From contig CM060065.1 in the NCBI GenBank assembly GCA_030533445.1, positions 22,891,974-22,955,973 of the forward strand: a DNA stretch of 64,000 nt, given 5' to 3'. The notes under the pieces are model-generated. The model saw only the letters and a program-made list of their open reading frames with translations, made no database searches and had not been told where the DNA came from. The position numbers and the translations under genes were made by a program. This DNA comes from Cyprinodon diabolis. Lineage: Eukaryota; Chordata; Actinopteri; Cyprinodontiformes; Cyprinodontidae. Shown in pieces: positions 63,378 to 64,000 of this stretch (its first letter is position 1; each line of letters opens with the position of its first letter).

Positions 63378-63504
63378 ACTAACTGACACCAGTTGTTGTG
63401 AAACTGACAAATCAGAGTTTCGAACCTTCGGCTGGATCATTCAGAGTTGAGGATTTCCATCTGAATTAGGTAAACCTGCTTTGTGCAACGGGCCTCTGCT
63501 TTTT

Positions 63505-63726
63505 CTATCAGGGTCACAGTAGAGCCGGTGCCTATCTCTAGCAGTCTATGAACAAAAGACGGGTACACCCTTCAGCTGTCACTGGGCAACATGTACAGTA
63601 GATAGACAGAGCCATACAACCATTCATACACATTCCCATTTAGGGAAGCCAATTAACCTATGCACAGGGAGACCATGCAAACTCCATGAATTGAGCCCAG
63701 AACCTCCTTGTTGCAAGGCAACAGTG
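63505..63726 (+). repeat. Dispersed fish repeat (same family as 54185)
   Basis: The blocks match 54185-54545 in order and orientation, ending TTGCAAGGCAACAGTGCT. It runs straight into the CTGG/GGAT microsatellite, a common tail position for this repeat. Confidence 0.7.
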
Positions 63727-63753
63727 CTGGCTGGCTGGCTGGCTGGCTGGCTA

Positions 63754-63808
<55 letters not shown>

Positions 63809-63878
63809 AGCTGGCTGGATGGATGGATGGATGGATGGATGGATGGATGGATGGATGGATGGATGGATGGATGGATGG
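63727..63878 (+). repeat. Compound tetranucleotide microsatellite, CTGG then GGAT
   Basis: About 22 CTGG units with two CTAG variants (63727-63816) are followed by about 15 GGAT units (63817-63878). One motif probably arose from the other by a point change. The Trp/Gly/Ala and Met/Asp/Gly frames here are repeat by-products. Confidence 0.95.
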
Positions 63879-64000
63879 AGACCAAATGTAAAGGTGTAAA
63901 CAAAATTTTCATTATACAGAAGAGAACAAAGCGGTTTATCTTTTGCCATTTTTATAGGATACACATATCCCTATCATTAACAGGATGTGTGTATTTTTAT

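Larger units (their letters stand above)
42918..64000 (+). other. Probable downstream intron and/or 3' flank, repeat-rich
   Basis: After the donor at 42918 I find no further exon that continues the frame. The region holds the repeats listed separately. The stretches 50100-54170 and 55000-58140 show no recognised element; 50820-51160 is strongly pyrimidine-rich on the plus strand. GC-richer islands at about 48930-49110, 49500-49800 and 53050-53280 could be conserved non-coding sequence, but nothing proves it. Confidence 0.45.

Noticed and set aside
63653..63964. ORFs rich in Ala/Gln/Ser/Pro or Trp/Gly/Met/Asp
   Set aside because: They translate the CTGG/GGAT tetranucleotide repeats.

Overview
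The window looks like nuclear DNA of a teleost fish. It is AT-rich and gene-poor, it holds GT-AG split exons separated by introns of 2 to 11 kb, and its repeats are fish-type: Ty3/gypsy chromovirus-like elements, a Tc1 element whose transposase is intact, hAT-like and TTAA-flanked miniature elements, LINE fragments and simple repeats. No rRNA gene, tRNA gene, CRISPR array or bacterial feature is visible.

Host gene: five plus-strand exons (14410-14489, 16822-16956, 22583-22783, 31262-31609, 42795-42917) join in one open frame of 887 nt (295 whole codons plus two bases). The last four have lengths divisible by three and all start and end in phase 2. They encode an interior part of a larger protein, with a basic N-terminal piece, a Trp/Asn/Pro-rich piece, Gly/Ser/Pro-rich linkers and a well-structured C-terminal piece. 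I could not name the gene. The first and last exons lie outside the window or were not found, so everything from 14.4 kb to at least 42.9 kb, and probably further, is exon or intron of this gene.

Left flank (1.9-12.3 kb): a head-to-tail tandem duplication. Copy A (about 1918-10705) carries an internally deleted gypsy element (2546-6456) and a solo LTR (9617-10521). Copy B (about 10722-12330) has both target sites empty, so both insertions came after the duplication. A third solo LTR (7924-8554) lies in 2.3 kb that copy B lacks. The gypsy element has gag with a CCHC knuckle, a protease-RT remnant, an integrase tail and a chromodomain. It also has an 11-nt match between its predicted RNA 5' end and the sequence just after the 5' LTR, the arrangement known for self-priming Tf1/sushi retrotransposons.

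Introns and right flank (14.5-64 kb): three copies of a TTAA-flanked miniature element, a complete Tc1 element (23303-24554) inside a TA microsatellite, a decayed gypsy RT/integrase stretch (34.2-35.9 kb), a LINE RT tail (39.4-40.1 kb), a 1-kb solo LTR with a 5-bp target duplication (58154-59172), a hAT-type element with an 8-bp target duplication (61990-62618) and several lower-confidence fish repeats. All coordinates and matches were read by eye; no alignment or database search was run.
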